Assembly: GCA_017303635.1 (NCBI GenBank)
Contig: JAFLCG010000012.1
Location: forward strand, 159,678 to 223,677
DNA from: Anaerolineae bacterium
Lineage (GTDB): Bacteria > Chloroflexota > Anaerolineae > Aggregatilineales > Phototrophicaceae
Length of the DNA stretch: 64,000 nucleotides
Direction of reading: 5' to 3'
Part shown: positions 23,737 through 31,198 of the stretch, one piece after another
Position numbering within the stretch: position 1 is the stretch's first letter
How the letters are laid out: the number at the start of each line of letters is the position of its first letter
Notes under the pieces: model-generated
Database searches by the model: none
What the model was told of the DNA's origin: nothing
The model's input: only the letters and a program-made list of their open reading frames with translations
Translations under genes and position numbers: made by a program

Positions 23737-24822
23737 CTATACCCGGTCAAAGAGGCCGGGGGGCAGTGTATTTTGTAGCCATCCGACCAGAGTCAAGCTC
23801 AGAGCCGCAAAGGCCAGGACGATAATGACGCCGATCCCCAACAAGGCCAGCATATTGAGAAAGTCCTGGCTGTTCAGGCCACTGCCCTGCATCGGCGAGG
23901 GCAAGTGACGCGGGCGGGCATCCGGTGAACCAAGGGCATCGAGAGCGGCATCCAGCCCTTCAGTGCGGGTGCGCGTGTCGTAGTAGAAGAGGGTTGAGGC
24001 AATTGGCCCCAGCGGCAAGATGAGGATGCTGGTCACGCCCGAAAGAATCAAACTGAAAGCAGATTGCCCCAGCCCGCTCGCCAAACCTGGCGACACTGCC
24101 CCGGTTGTGAACGCGGCTGAAATGGTCGGCCAACTGAGGATCAACTGCGGCAGTTGAATGAGGAAGGTCACGACACCGACGAGAAAGAATAACCCGATTG
24201 CCGTCCAGAACCGGGATTTCCCCAGTATCCAAGCGCGGCTGAGCGCGGCGGCGAAATCAATGCGTTCCAGCATCAGCACTGGTGCGATGACAGAGCCAAT
24301 GCACATGAACAGATAGATCAGCGGAACCATGAGGATGAATAAGGGGAAACAAACCGCGCCCAGGATCGACACGCCGATCACCGTAATCACCGCGATCACG
24401 ATGAGGATGAAGTAGCCCCCGGCCAGGCTGCCCACTCGCTCGGACGCGCCGATGAATACCTCACGCAAATCCAGGCCCCGATTGCCCAGCAGATACTCCG
24501 ACGTAAGGAAGGTGATCGGCCCATAGGTCAGCACAAACTGGAGAAGACTCAGGATTGGCGTGACAATGAAAGACGCAATCAACAACGGCACCCAACTCTG
24601 ACCTGCCGGGAAGGTGTTGATCGAACCCACCGACCCAACCGTATTGAGGACGTTAAACCCGGCGATGCCATTTACGAACACACCAATCGCCATGAACAGC
24701 AGCGTAATCCCCACGCTGATCGCGAGCAGCAGTGCGACCTTATCCAGATAGATGCGAAAGATCAGGCGCAGCATTTCGCTGATGGTAAAAGAGAGGCGGC
24801 GGGGTTCTGCGGTGAAATTCAT
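23737..24822 (-). CDS. multi-pass membrane protein (glycerophosphodiesterase membrane-domain-like)
   Basis: 361 aa from ATG 24822 (AAGGA eight bases upstream). Six or seven membrane segments. The opening LSFTISEMLRLIFRIYLDKVALLLAISV, the middle LEVFIGA-type loop with YFILIVIAVITVIGVSIL, and VAPVLMLERIDFAAALSRAWILGKSRFW resemble the membrane domain seen in GdpP-like/'glycerophosphoryl diester phosphodiesterase membrane domain' and DUF975-type proteins, which lack a known transport substrate. The LERIDFAAALSRAW block is the best-conserved-looking part. Single gene, no partner. Confidence 0.75.
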   Translation of the reverse strand: MNFTAEPRRLSFTISEMLRLIFRIYLDKVALLLAISVGITLLFMAIGVFVNGIAGFNVLNTVGSVGSINTFPAGQSWVPLLIASFIVTPILSLLQFVLTYGPITFLTSEYLLGNRGLDLREVFIGASERVGSLAGGYFILIVIAVITVIGVSILGAVCFPLFILMVPLIYLFMCIGSVIAPVLMLERIDFAAALSRAWILGKSRFWTAIGLFFLVGVVTFLIQLPQLILSWPTISAAFTTGAVSPGLASGLGQSAFSLILSGVTSILILPLGPIASTLFYYDTRTRTEGLDAALDALGSPDARPRHLPSPMQGSGLNSQDFLNMLALLGIGVIIVLAFAALSLTLVGWLQNTLPPGLFDRV

Positions 24823-24900
24823 CGGGCTATTCCTTGAAGTGTGACTGTTGTGCAATCATGCATTCATTATAGCTTGATTATGATTGCCTGCCCCATGACA

Positions 24901-25359
24901 CTAGGCCCGCCAGATCTGCCGTTCCGCGGAATGCGTTCCCAATTCGTAGAGTTCAATGCGCCAGGGAGCCAATTTGAGTATGCCGTAGGATGGGTCATCC
25001 ACGGCCTTGAATGCTATGGCCGGGTCGTAGCCGAGGGGTGGCGGCGTCTCCTTAAATAGATTCCAAATGCGGATTTTGGTCAGCGGATCATCCACCCATT
25101 CCGCTATCGCCTCTACATAGACTGGCTTCATGACATTGGCCATGTAGGTCAGGGACACATGTGGATTGTGCAACAGGTGCCTGGCTTTGTGACTATCCGG
25201 TCGGGTCGCAATCCAGCCGGTCGAACCTTCCCAGATGGGATGCAGCACTCGCGAGCGGGGACGACCCTGCGAATCGACCGTTGCCACATTGCACCAAACG
25301 GCGCTATGGACACGAGCAAGAAATTCGGTTTCGATCTCGGCAAATGATTGGACGTCCAT
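24901..25359 (-). CDS. pyridoxamine 5'-phosphate oxidase-family flavin protein
   Basis: 152 aa. Split-barrel flavin-binding fold: AVWCNVATVDSQGRPRSRVLHPIWEG, WIATRPDSHKARHLLHNPHVSLTYM, and a C-terminal WRIELYEL strand. These are the features of the general-stress-protein-26/PNPOx-like group that binds FMN or F420 rather than true PdxH, which is longer. It lies 75 bp downstream of the ArsR/DUF2087 regulator on the same strand and could share its promoter; a GTAGGGG-type palindrome separates them. Confidence 0.88.
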   Translation of the reverse strand: MDVQSFAEIETEFLARVHSAVWCNVATVDSQGRPRSRVLHPIWEGSTGWIATRPDSHKARHLLHNPHVSLTYMANVMKPVYVEAIAEWVDDPLTKIRIWNLFKETPPPLGYDPAIAFKAVDDPSYGILKLAPWRIELYELGTHSAERQIWRA

Positions 25360-25382
25360 GGTGTTCTCCTTCCATCAGAGGT

Positions 25383-25420
25383 GGGAGGATATCTGGCGAA
25401 GACGCCTAATCCTCCCCTAC
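25383..25420 (-). repeat. GTAGGGGAGGATTAGGCGTC palindrome, variant of the long GTAGGGG element
   Basis: Read on the minus strand it parallels 13387-13426 and 58089-58128, but the outer stem pair is GGGAGGAT/ATCCTCCC in place of GGGCGGAT/ATCCGCCC, and the inner stem is GGCG/CGCC in place of GGGCG/CGCCC. Both arms changed together, so pairing is kept. Confidence 0.75.
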
Positions 25421-25433
25421 TAATCAGGTGGGT

Positions 25434-26078
25434 TCATCCCGTTGGGCGGTCGGATTCTTCTGCCGGGGTCAGCCAGTAGCGCCCCCCATCCCGCTCCCGG
25501 CGGAGATAACCACAATCGACCATGTCCCGGCGCAGGCTAACATGGTCGCTGGGGAAGACGCCTTTCAGAATCGCGTTGACCTCTGGCTCGGTATAGAAGC
25601 GGTCGGCCTGAAAAAGTGTGGCCAACCAGCGCAGAATAACGATCAACTTCTTCTGCTGGCGCACAGGCAGGCGGGTGATCTTCCCGTTGAGCGTGTGGTC
25701 TCGCAGGATCTGGGCATCGGCAGGGTCCCAGCCCAGCGCATCAATCCAGGCATCATTGCGCTGGGGCGCGGCGTATTGGGCGGGTGGTTGTTCGATTTGC
25801 GCGACCATCTCCTTGAAGGTTTTCAGGCTGGCTTCATTCACCCGGTAAAAACGCTGATTGCCTGCCATGCGCAGGTTGAGCAACCCGGCCTCCCGCAGCT
25901 TGGTCAGATGATGCGAAACGGTTGGCTCGGTCAGGTTGATGGCTGTAGCCAATTCCCCAACGGTGTATTCCCGCTCATGCAAACGGGCAATGATCGTCAG
26001 GCGACTTTCATCGGCCACAGCCTTGAGTGAGGTGAGGAGCATCATCTGCCATTCAGGTGAGGTTTTGGATTCGGTCAT
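25434..26078 (-). CDS. ArsR-family transcription regulator with DUF2087 domain
   Basis: 214 aa. Residues 10-80 are a winged helix: LLTSLKAVADESRLTIIARLHEREYTVGELATAINLTEPTVSHHLTKLREAGLL. Residues 125-205 are DUF2087 (RLPVRQQKKLIVILRWLATLF, YTEPEVNAILKGVF, DHVSLRRDMVDCGYLRRERDGGRYW). No cysteine metal-binding motif is present, so it is unlikely to sense arsenic or heavy metals. Two A/T-rich dyads just upstream (26113-26141) are its likely operators, implying autoregulation and possibly control of the divergent-side LysE gene or the PNPOx-like gene. Confidence 0.9.
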   Translation of the reverse strand: MTESKTSPEWQMMLLTSLKAVADESRLTIIARLHEREYTVGELATAINLTEPTVSHHLTKLREAGLLNLRMAGNQRFYRVNEASLKTFKEMVAQIEQPPAQYAAPQRNDAWIDALGWDPADAQILRDHTLNGKITRLPVRQQKKLIVILRWLATLFQADRFYTEPEVNAILKGVFPSDHVSLRRDMVDCGYLRRERDGGRYWLTPAEESDRPTG

Positions 26079-26112
26079 GGATTCACCTCCTGACCCTTGA
26101 ATTTATGTAAAC

Positions 26113-26141
26113 ATCTAATTAGATTATCATCAAATTAGATG
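26113..26141. promoter_or_regulatory. double dyad operator upstream of the ArsR/DUF2087 gene
   Basis: ATCTAATTAGAT (26113-26124) is a perfect 12-bp palindrome. CATCAAATTAGATG (26128-26141) is a near-palindrome (12 of 14). Both share the half-site ATTAGATG, lie 35-63 bp upstream of the ArsR start and stand out from the GC-rich surroundings. Typical of ArsR-type winged-helix binding sites. Confidence 0.6.
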
Positions 26142-26197
26142 GATGCGTCAAGGTTTAGGTGAACACCGTTACCCTCTGCCCCACCCGAATCAGGGGT

Positions 26198-26848
26198 TCA
26201 TTTACGGGAACCGCTGGGGGCAAAGGCGGCAGTCAAGCCAAGGCCAATGTAGATTGACCCGGCAACATAACGCTGAAAACCCATGAACCAACGATTGCCG
26301 CGGAGCCACTTTCCCGCGGTTCCGGAAGCCAGCGCGTAGAGGCTGTCAGTCGTTAATCCGAGGCAGACATAGATGAAGCCGAGCAGCAGAATCTGGGCAC
26401 GAGCCACATCCGGCCCATGGGATTGATCAATGAACTGAGGGAAGAAAGCCAGGAAAAAGAGTGCCGTCTTGGGGTTAAAAATGGCAACGATCAATCCCTG
26501 CTGGAAAATGCGCCGCAGCGGTTGCGGTTCGACTGCAACGGCCTCAGCCGGTTTGGACGTGAGCAGAGTCCGCACACCGATATAGACCAGGTAGGCCGCA
26601 CCAATGTACTTGACGAGATCAAAGGCGAAGGCTGACGTGCTGAGAATGGCAGAGAGACCGAAAGCAGCAGCCAACACATGGATGCTGTTACCAGAGGCTC
26701 CAGCCAACGCCGAAGCCAACCCGGCTGGGCGGCCCTGGTCAACGCTGCGGGTGATGATATACAAGACGACCGGCCCCGGTGTGAGCAGCAGAGTCACACT
26801 GGCACCGAAGAACAATAAGAAGGTAGGCAAAGCCGGCAGTATGTCCAT
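26198..26848 (-). CDS. LysE/RhtB family exporter
   Basis: 216 aa from ATG 26848, which gives the standard family length; longer in-frame starts up to 26998 add a non-membrane leader. The LysE signature is clear: FLLFFGASVTLLLTPGPVVLYIITRSVDQGRPAGLASALAGASGN near the N-terminus, then YIGAAYLVYIGVRTLL, the amphipathic RRIFQQGLIVAIFNPKTALFFLAFFPQFID and a last YVAGSIYIGLGLTAAF segment. These transporters export amino acids or related compounds across the inner membrane. It is on the same strand as and upstream of the ArsR/DUF2087 gene, with that gene's operators between them. Confidence 0.9.
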   Translation of the reverse strand: MDILPALPTFLLFFGASVTLLLTPGPVVLYIITRSVDQGRPAGLASALAGASGNSIHVLAAAFGLSAILSTSAFAFDLVKYIGAAYLVYIGVRTLLTSKPAEAVAVEPQPLRRIFQQGLIVAIFNPKTALFFLAFFPQFIDQSHGPDVARAQILLLGFIYVCLGLTTDSLYALASGTAGKWLRGNRWFMGFQRYVAGSIYIGLGLTAAFAPSGSRK

Positions 26849-26998
26849 GCTGGTATCCGTTGGATGATAGGGAAAGCGCGATGTGTTTATGATAGAGGAC
26901 AAGCCAAAGCGATGTCTATGACCGAGATCAGGACCAATTCTGTCCGGGTTGCGCATGAACATAGAAATAGATCGTTTATTCTGGACCAGGAGTACCAC

Positions 26999-27412
26999 AT
27001 GGAAACGCAGCGTCCGGTAGGACTGAGCAAAACACAGGGTTGGGAGATCGGTGTGCGGCGAACCCTACCGCTATCCGCCATTGAACTCTGGACTCGACTG
27101 ATGACCCCACCTGGCCTAGGCGAATGGCTGGGCGAGGGTGTGCCACTACCATTGGGAGTTAAACAGCATTTCACGACGAAGTCGGGCATTCGATGCGAGA
27201 TGCGCAGTTATGAGGAGGGTAGCCTTATCCGAATGCGCTGGCAACCGTCTGACTGGGCCGAACCCTCAACCCTGCAAGTGCGCCTGACACCGGCGAAAAG
27301 CGGGGTGACCCTGAGCTTCCATCATGAACATCTGCCCGATGGCGATCAGCGCGAAGCCATGCGGGCGCACTGGGCACGTGTGATTAATCGACTGGCAGAA
27401 ATCCGTTCGTAG
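26999..27412 (+). CDS. SRPBCC/AHSA1-like ligand-binding domain protein
   Basis: 137 aa from ATG 26999 (CAGGAG six bases upstream); a longer frame from 26864 overlaps the LysE promoter and is unlikely. Pattern of the START-like fold: IGVRRTLPLSAIELWTRLMTPPGLGEWLGEG, IRCEMRSYEEGSLIRMRW, TLQVRLTPAKSGVTLSFHHEHLPD, and a long C-terminal helix MRAHWARVINRLAEI. This is the 'activator of Hsp90 ATPase homologue 1-like' group, cytoplasmic lipid- or ligand-binding proteins of mostly unknown role. It is followed 27 bp later by the HEAT gene, with which it may be co-transcribed. Confidence 0.85.
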   Translation: METQRPVGLSKTQGWEIGVRRTLPLSAIELWTRLMTPPGLGEWLGEGVPLPLGVKQHFTTKSGIRCEMRSYEEGSLIRMRWQPSDWAEPSTLQVRLTPAKSGVTLSFHHEHLPDGDQREAMRAHWARVINRLAEIRS

Positions 27413-27439
27413 TTTCGGCAGGAGCGCATCGAGCAAGTT

Positions 27440-28219
27440 ATGAGCATCAATCTGAACCACATTCGGAATCAACTCCAATCGGGTGAGGTCGGTCAGCGGA
27501 GCCAGGCCGTGCTCCAACTGCAACCCGGTAACGGCTTTGATGACCAGGCTATCACGCTGTTAGTGAGCATCATTTGTACGGATGCCGACTTGAACGTGGT
27601 CGAAGATGCCACCTGGGTATTGGTTCGGCATGGTCAGGCCGCGACCACCGCCCTGCTCGATGCGCTGCCTCACCCCGAAGCGCGCATCCGACATAACATC
27701 GTGCATACACTGGGTAAGCTGGCCGATGCTGACGCGGTGCCCGCATTGATCGAGGCCACGAACGACCCAGATCCGACTGTTCGGCTCAAGGCGATCTATG
27801 CGCTAGGGCAGGTCGGCGATCCACGCGCACTGGCGGCATTGATCGCGTGCCTGGATGACCCAACTCAGAATGTGAGTTGGACGGCCCGCGAGGTGATCGA
27901 AGGATTTGGCGAAGAGGCCATGGAACATCTGATTGCGGCACTGAATCAGCCTTCGGTCCAGGTGCGGGAACTGGTGGCGAGCCTGCTGGGTGAGATCGGT
28001 GGAACGCGGGCCGTGGAGGCCCTGGCGACGGCCATCCACACCGAAGATTGGCAGATCCGGGTGGCAGTTCTGGAAGCTTTGAGCCAGGTGAATGATCCTG
28101 GCGCACGAGCGATCATCGCTGAGCGGGTGGCTGACCCCCACCCCGGTGTGCGGGCGCTGGCAACCAGCTTGAGTAAACCGCGCGAAGGCTCCCGCACCTC
28201 GAGGAAACTGGGATGGTAA
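27440..28219 (+). CDS. HEAT-repeat protein overlapping a MazF-like toxin gene
   Basis: 259 aa. After an N-terminal helix pair (HIRNQLQSGEVGQRSQAVLQL) come about six PBS-lyase-type HEAT repeats (HNIVHTLGKLADADAVPALIEATNDPDPTVRLKAIYALGQVGDPRALAALIACL and others). Such solenoids bind protein partners. The stop overlaps the start of the MazF-like gene by 7 bp, so the two are translationally coupled and no ordinary antitoxin lies between. A role as regulator, scaffold or inhibitor of the toxin is a plausible inference; an unrelated function in a shared operon is also possible. The HEAT units resemble those in the TIR-NACHT-HEAT protein. Confidence 0.87.
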   Translation: MSINLNHIRNQLQSGEVGQRSQAVLQLQPGNGFDDQAITLLVSIICTDADLNVVEDATWVLVRHGQAATTALLDALPHPEARIRHNIVHTLGKLADADAVPALIEATNDPDPTVRLKAIYALGQVGDPRALAALIACLDDPTQNVSWTAREVIEGFGEEAMEHLIAALNQPSVQVRELVASLLGEIGGTRAVEALATAIHTEDWQIRVAVLEALSQVNDPGARAIIAERVADPHPGVRALATSLSKPREGSRTSRKLGW

Positions 28220-28563
28220 TTCAGCAGGGTGACCTGTTCTGGGTACAGCTCGAGATGGATGATGGGGCGGACAGCATCCCGCATCCCCAGGTGGTGCTGC
28301 AAGATACGGTGCTCAATCAGAGCAGGCTGCCGACCGTCGTGGTATGCAGCCTGACGACCAATCTCAAACGGGCCAGCCTGCCGGGCAACTTGCTGCTGGA
28401 GGCGGGCGAAGGCAACTTACCCCGCCCCAGCGTGGTCGAGGTAGCGAAGGTGTCCAGCGTGCACAAAGACCAACTCGGCGCCTACATCGGCAGGCTTTCC
28501 GAAGCGCGGATTCAGCAGATCTTTGAGGGAATGCGCTTCCTGCAACGAACCTACTTCAGATGA
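28213..28563 (+). CDS. MazF/PemK-like endoribonuclease toxin
   Basis: 116 aa. MazF fold: VIQQGDLFWVQLEMDDG at the N-terminus (the 'GDI/LxxVxL' strand), PHPQVVLQDTVLNQSRLPTVVVCSLTTN, the PGNLLLEAGEGNLPRPSVVEVAKVSSVHK block and the C-terminal helix EARIQQIFEGMRFL. The family cuts mRNA at short motifs to arrest translation. The Arg of the usual 'GxxRPxVV' is replaced (HPQVVL), while the Thr of 'TSxxK'-like and PSVVEVAKV region are kept, so activity is uncertain. It starts inside the end of the HEAT gene; no antitoxin-like gene is near, which is unusual for this family. Confidence 0.85.
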   Translation: MVIQQGDLFWVQLEMDDGADSIPHPQVVLQDTVLNQSRLPTVVVCSLTTNLKRASLPGNLLLEAGEGNLPRPSVVEVAKVSSVHKDQLGAYIGRLSEARIQQIFEGMRFLQRTYFR

Positions 28564-28584
28564 CCGGGATGTAGCTACATTGGA

Positions 28585-28965
28585 TCAATATGGCTTGATG
28601 GCTAACGAGCCCAATAAAGGAGTCATGTGCCTGAGATTATGCGTGTAGAGAGGAACCCGCAATCGATAACAGGGCGCTGCAATAAAGCAATCAATTAAAC
28701 CTATCCCATGACTGAAATGATAGATTGCCAGTTGATCTACAGCCCACTGCATATCACTGGTCGTCAGATAGACTCTGTCAAACTGGTCAAGGATGGTTTG
28801 GCAATTTGCGATAGATGCCTTATCCGGTGCACCAACAATGATCTCGGCTTCTGTCAGAGGACTGATGGCAAGTCGGTGACTAAGACCTGCAAACCATGCG
28901 TGGGCGGCGGGCAAGCGACGATTTATATCCACAATGACTGTTGTATCGGCAATGCCACCAGTCAA
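28585..28965 (-). CDS. PIN domain ribonuclease toxin, VapC-like
   Basis: 126 aa. PIN-domain acidic residues are in place: Asp7 (IADTTVIVD), Glu39/41 (SPLTEAEIIVG), Asp92 (HGIGLIDCFIAA), and the late THNLRHM with Asn110. These coordinate Mg2+ for RNA cleavage. Its start overlaps the upstream gene's end by 4 bp, the standard antitoxin-toxin arrangement. The usual small residue after 'FIAA' is Cys-Tyr rather than Thr-A, a mild variation. Likely targets are tRNA or rRNA, as for other VapC proteins. Confidence 0.88.
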   Translation of the reverse strand: MTGGIADTTVIVDINRRLPAAHAWFAGLSHRLAISPLTEAEIIVGAPDKASIANCQTILDQFDRVYLTTSDMQWAVDQLAIYHFSHGIGLIDCFIAAPCYRLRVPLYTHNLRHMTPLLGSLAIKPY

Positions 28966-29255
28966 GGTTGGTCACTCCAATTAACTCTGCGTTCACCCTC
29001 AATCCTGCTGCGAAGGTTCGTCACCCATTCTGAGCTATCTTCGATGTTGAGATTTTCCCATGCGCTCATATCCAGTTGATTAACCAGATCAATCACATGC
29101 TGCCCCCAACTCTCCCCCTCATCGCCAGTAAGCGTAGCGGATGATCGAATCTGATCATGAATGGAAGCGGCTACCGTCTCAATCAATCTGAGGCGGTCTG
29201 GCACTGTTAAATCCAAAGCACGCTCCAAGACCAAATCGAGTTCAGGCGTGTTCAT
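28962..29255 (-). CDS. putative VapB-like antitoxin
   Basis: 97 aa. Overlaps the VapC-like gene by 4 bp (ATGA). It is acidic and helical, with LVLERALDLTVPDRLRLIETVAASIHDQI at the N-terminus (a 'leucine-rich addiction module' type helix) and a C-terminal SSEWVTNLRSRIEGERRVNW tail that would wrap the toxin. The DNA-binding fold is not obvious. The assignment rests mainly on position and length. Confidence 0.68.
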   Translation of the reverse strand: MNTPELDLVLERALDLTVPDRLRLIETVAASIHDQIRSSATLTGDEGESWGQHVIDLVNQLDMSAWENLNIEDSSEWVTNLRSRIEGERRVNWSDQP

Positions 29256-29300
29256 ACAGTACCTCCCTGACGATCTACTTCAAAATCCATTATATCGGAT

Positions 29301-30992
29301 TTACAAGCGGCGTTCCTTCTTGCCCGCACCGAGACGGTCACGGGCAGCGCCATTGCCGCTGTGATTGGTCACGGTGATGGCTTCATAGAAAGCCTGATCG
29401 TAGTTGCGGGTTTTGACCACCACAGGCATCGGGACGGCGTGGCCCATGATGATGGCCTGCTGCTTGGTATCGAGGCGGGCGAGGACTTCCCGCAAGCTGT
29501 TGGCATTGTTGATGCCGGTCAGTACGGCGGTGATGTCCTTGTCATTATCCAGCAGGGCCGTCACGCGGGTGCCGACCTGACTCATCACTTCTTCGTCGAT
29601 GCCGCTCGGGCGTTGATCGACAATCAGCAGGGTGACATTGTACTTTCGCAGTTCGCGGGCGATCACACCGAAGATGGTCTGCTCGGCCACGCCGGGTTGC
29701 AGGAATTTGTGGGCTTCTTCGATGGTGATGAGCAACTGCGGCGGTTTATGCCCTTCATCACCCAGGGAGCGCTCGACCATATCCACGTAGCGATCCCGGA
29801 TGCGGCGGGTCAGATAATTGGCGACGAGGATATAGGCTTCCAGTTCATTACCGTAGCGCCCGAACTCCAGTACGACATTCTTCTGCCCGTCGATGAGTAG
29901 ATTGAGGATTTTCTGGACGCTATCCCCGGTTGATTCTTCTACCAGGAACGACCAACGCTCAAAGCGCTGCAGGCGGCGCTGAAGGCCGAGCAGCGTGCCT
30001 TCCGCGATGTTGGTGTTCATGGTGATGTCGTCGAAGTCGAGTTGTTCGGCGTGCAGGAAGCGCTTGATCCAACCGCCCTTCCAGCGTTTCTTGAGTGTGT
30101 AGGCGGCATCAATCATGGCGTCGGTCAGGTTCATCGAGCCACGCAGGGCAGCGATGTCCTCCGGGTCGATCTCGTCATAACCCAGCTTGACCTCAAAATC
30201 GAAGGCGGCATTCCGCCGACGGGTAGACTCGCCGTCCAGCGTGATGATAACCACCTGGCTGTTAAATAACTGCTTGAGCCCTTTGGCCTTCTGTCCACCT
30301 TCGTTGGTACCGGCCCAACCGTAGTCGTTGTGCATGTCGAAGATCAGGTTGACGGCCTTGCCCCACTTGATGATACCGGCGATCAACATGCGGGTGAGGA
30401 AGCTCTTGCCGGTACCGCTTTTGCCAAAGACTCCAATCGAACGCTCGACCAAGCGCTTGAGATCGAGGTTGATCTGGGTGGTTTCTAGTTCGAGCGGCGC
30501 GCCAACGTTAAAGTGCGCTTCATCCTCCGCACCAAAAACCGCGTTGACATCTTCGACACTGGCATTGTGGACGGGCATAAAGTGACCGGGGATGCTCTTG
30601 ACCGGACGGGGTTGGTCATCCTCGATGGAGAGCATGGGCGTGACGGTGACGGTGCCATAGGCCGCCGTACCGATGTAGATGTCCCGCAGGAACGGGTCAT
30701 TCGCCAGTTCGGGCGGGTGCGCCTGAATAGCCGGGTTAGTGTTGTTGAGGACGATGTCAGTCAACATACAGAAGAAGCGGGCTTTGGTCTTTTCCGGGTC
30801 ATCATCATCCGGCACACGGACGACGACGTAACGCCCTACCGCCAGGTCTTCCACTGCAATGCCGCGGTCGAGCTTGACGACCAGCCCCTTGCTGAGAGAA
30901 CCGCCCACAACTACCCCTAGGCGAGGGGCATCAGTGCCATTCACGCGGGGGAACCAGGCATCCAGATCAGTGGTATCAGGCGGGTAGGTCAT
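29301..30992 (-). CDS. herA: HerA-like DNA translocase/helicase
   Basis: 563 aa; AAGGA precedes the ATG. N-terminal HAS-barrel-like region (LGVVVGGSLSKGLVVKLDRG, VGRYVVVRV), then the FtsK/HerA ATPase: Walker A FGKSGTGKSFLTRM near residue 190, Walker B LLITIEEAHKFLQ near 416, then LLIVDQRPSGIDEEVMSQVGTRVTALLDN. HerA works with the NurA nuclease in end resection in archaea and in bacterial defence systems such as HerA-Sir2 and HerA-DUF. No nurA or effector gene is adjacent; only the VapBC-like pair lies downstream. A housekeeping repair role is more likely than defence. Confidence 0.92.
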   Translation of the reverse strand: MTYPPDTTDLDAWFPRVNGTDAPRLGVVVGGSLSKGLVVKLDRGIAVEDLAVGRYVVVRVPDDDDPEKTKARFFCMLTDIVLNNTNPAIQAHPPELANDPFLRDIYIGTAAYGTVTVTPMLSIEDDQPRPVKSIPGHFMPVHNASVEDVNAVFGAEDEAHFNVGAPLELETTQINLDLKRLVERSIGVFGKSGTGKSFLTRMLIAGIIKWGKAVNLIFDMHNDYGWAGTNEGGQKAKGLKQLFNSQVVIITLDGESTRRRNAAFDFEVKLGYDEIDPEDIAALRGSMNLTDAMIDAAYTLKKRWKGGWIKRFLHAEQLDFDDITMNTNIAEGTLLGLQRRLQRFERWSFLVEESTGDSVQKILNLLIDGQKNVVLEFGRYGNELEAYILVANYLTRRIRDRYVDMVERSLGDEGHKPPQLLITIEEAHKFLQPGVAEQTIFGVIARELRKYNVTLLIVDQRPSGIDEEVMSQVGTRVTALLDNDKDITAVLTGINNANSLREVLARLDTKQQAIIMGHAVPMPVVVKTRNYDQAFYEAITVTNHSGNGAARDRLGAGKKERRL

Positions 30993-31198
30993 GGGTGTTG
31001 TCCTTAGTCAGTCAGCCAACCTGGCTAGCATTCTAACACGATCAAACCGATGTCTGCTGAAAGGCTGCAACGGGAAGGTGGGGGAGTGTTGCAGCAACCG
31101 CAGCAAACCTCGATTTGAAGGGCTTTTGGACAAGAAAGTATAGCACAAAAGTTCTACAAAGTAAAGTTAATTCTCTGGAATTGATAAGCCGGCCCAGC

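Noticed and set aside
29301..30992. HerA considered part of a defence island (HerA-Sir2/NurA-like).
   Set aside because: No adjacent nuclease, Sir2 or DUF4297 gene; only a VapBC-like pair follows.
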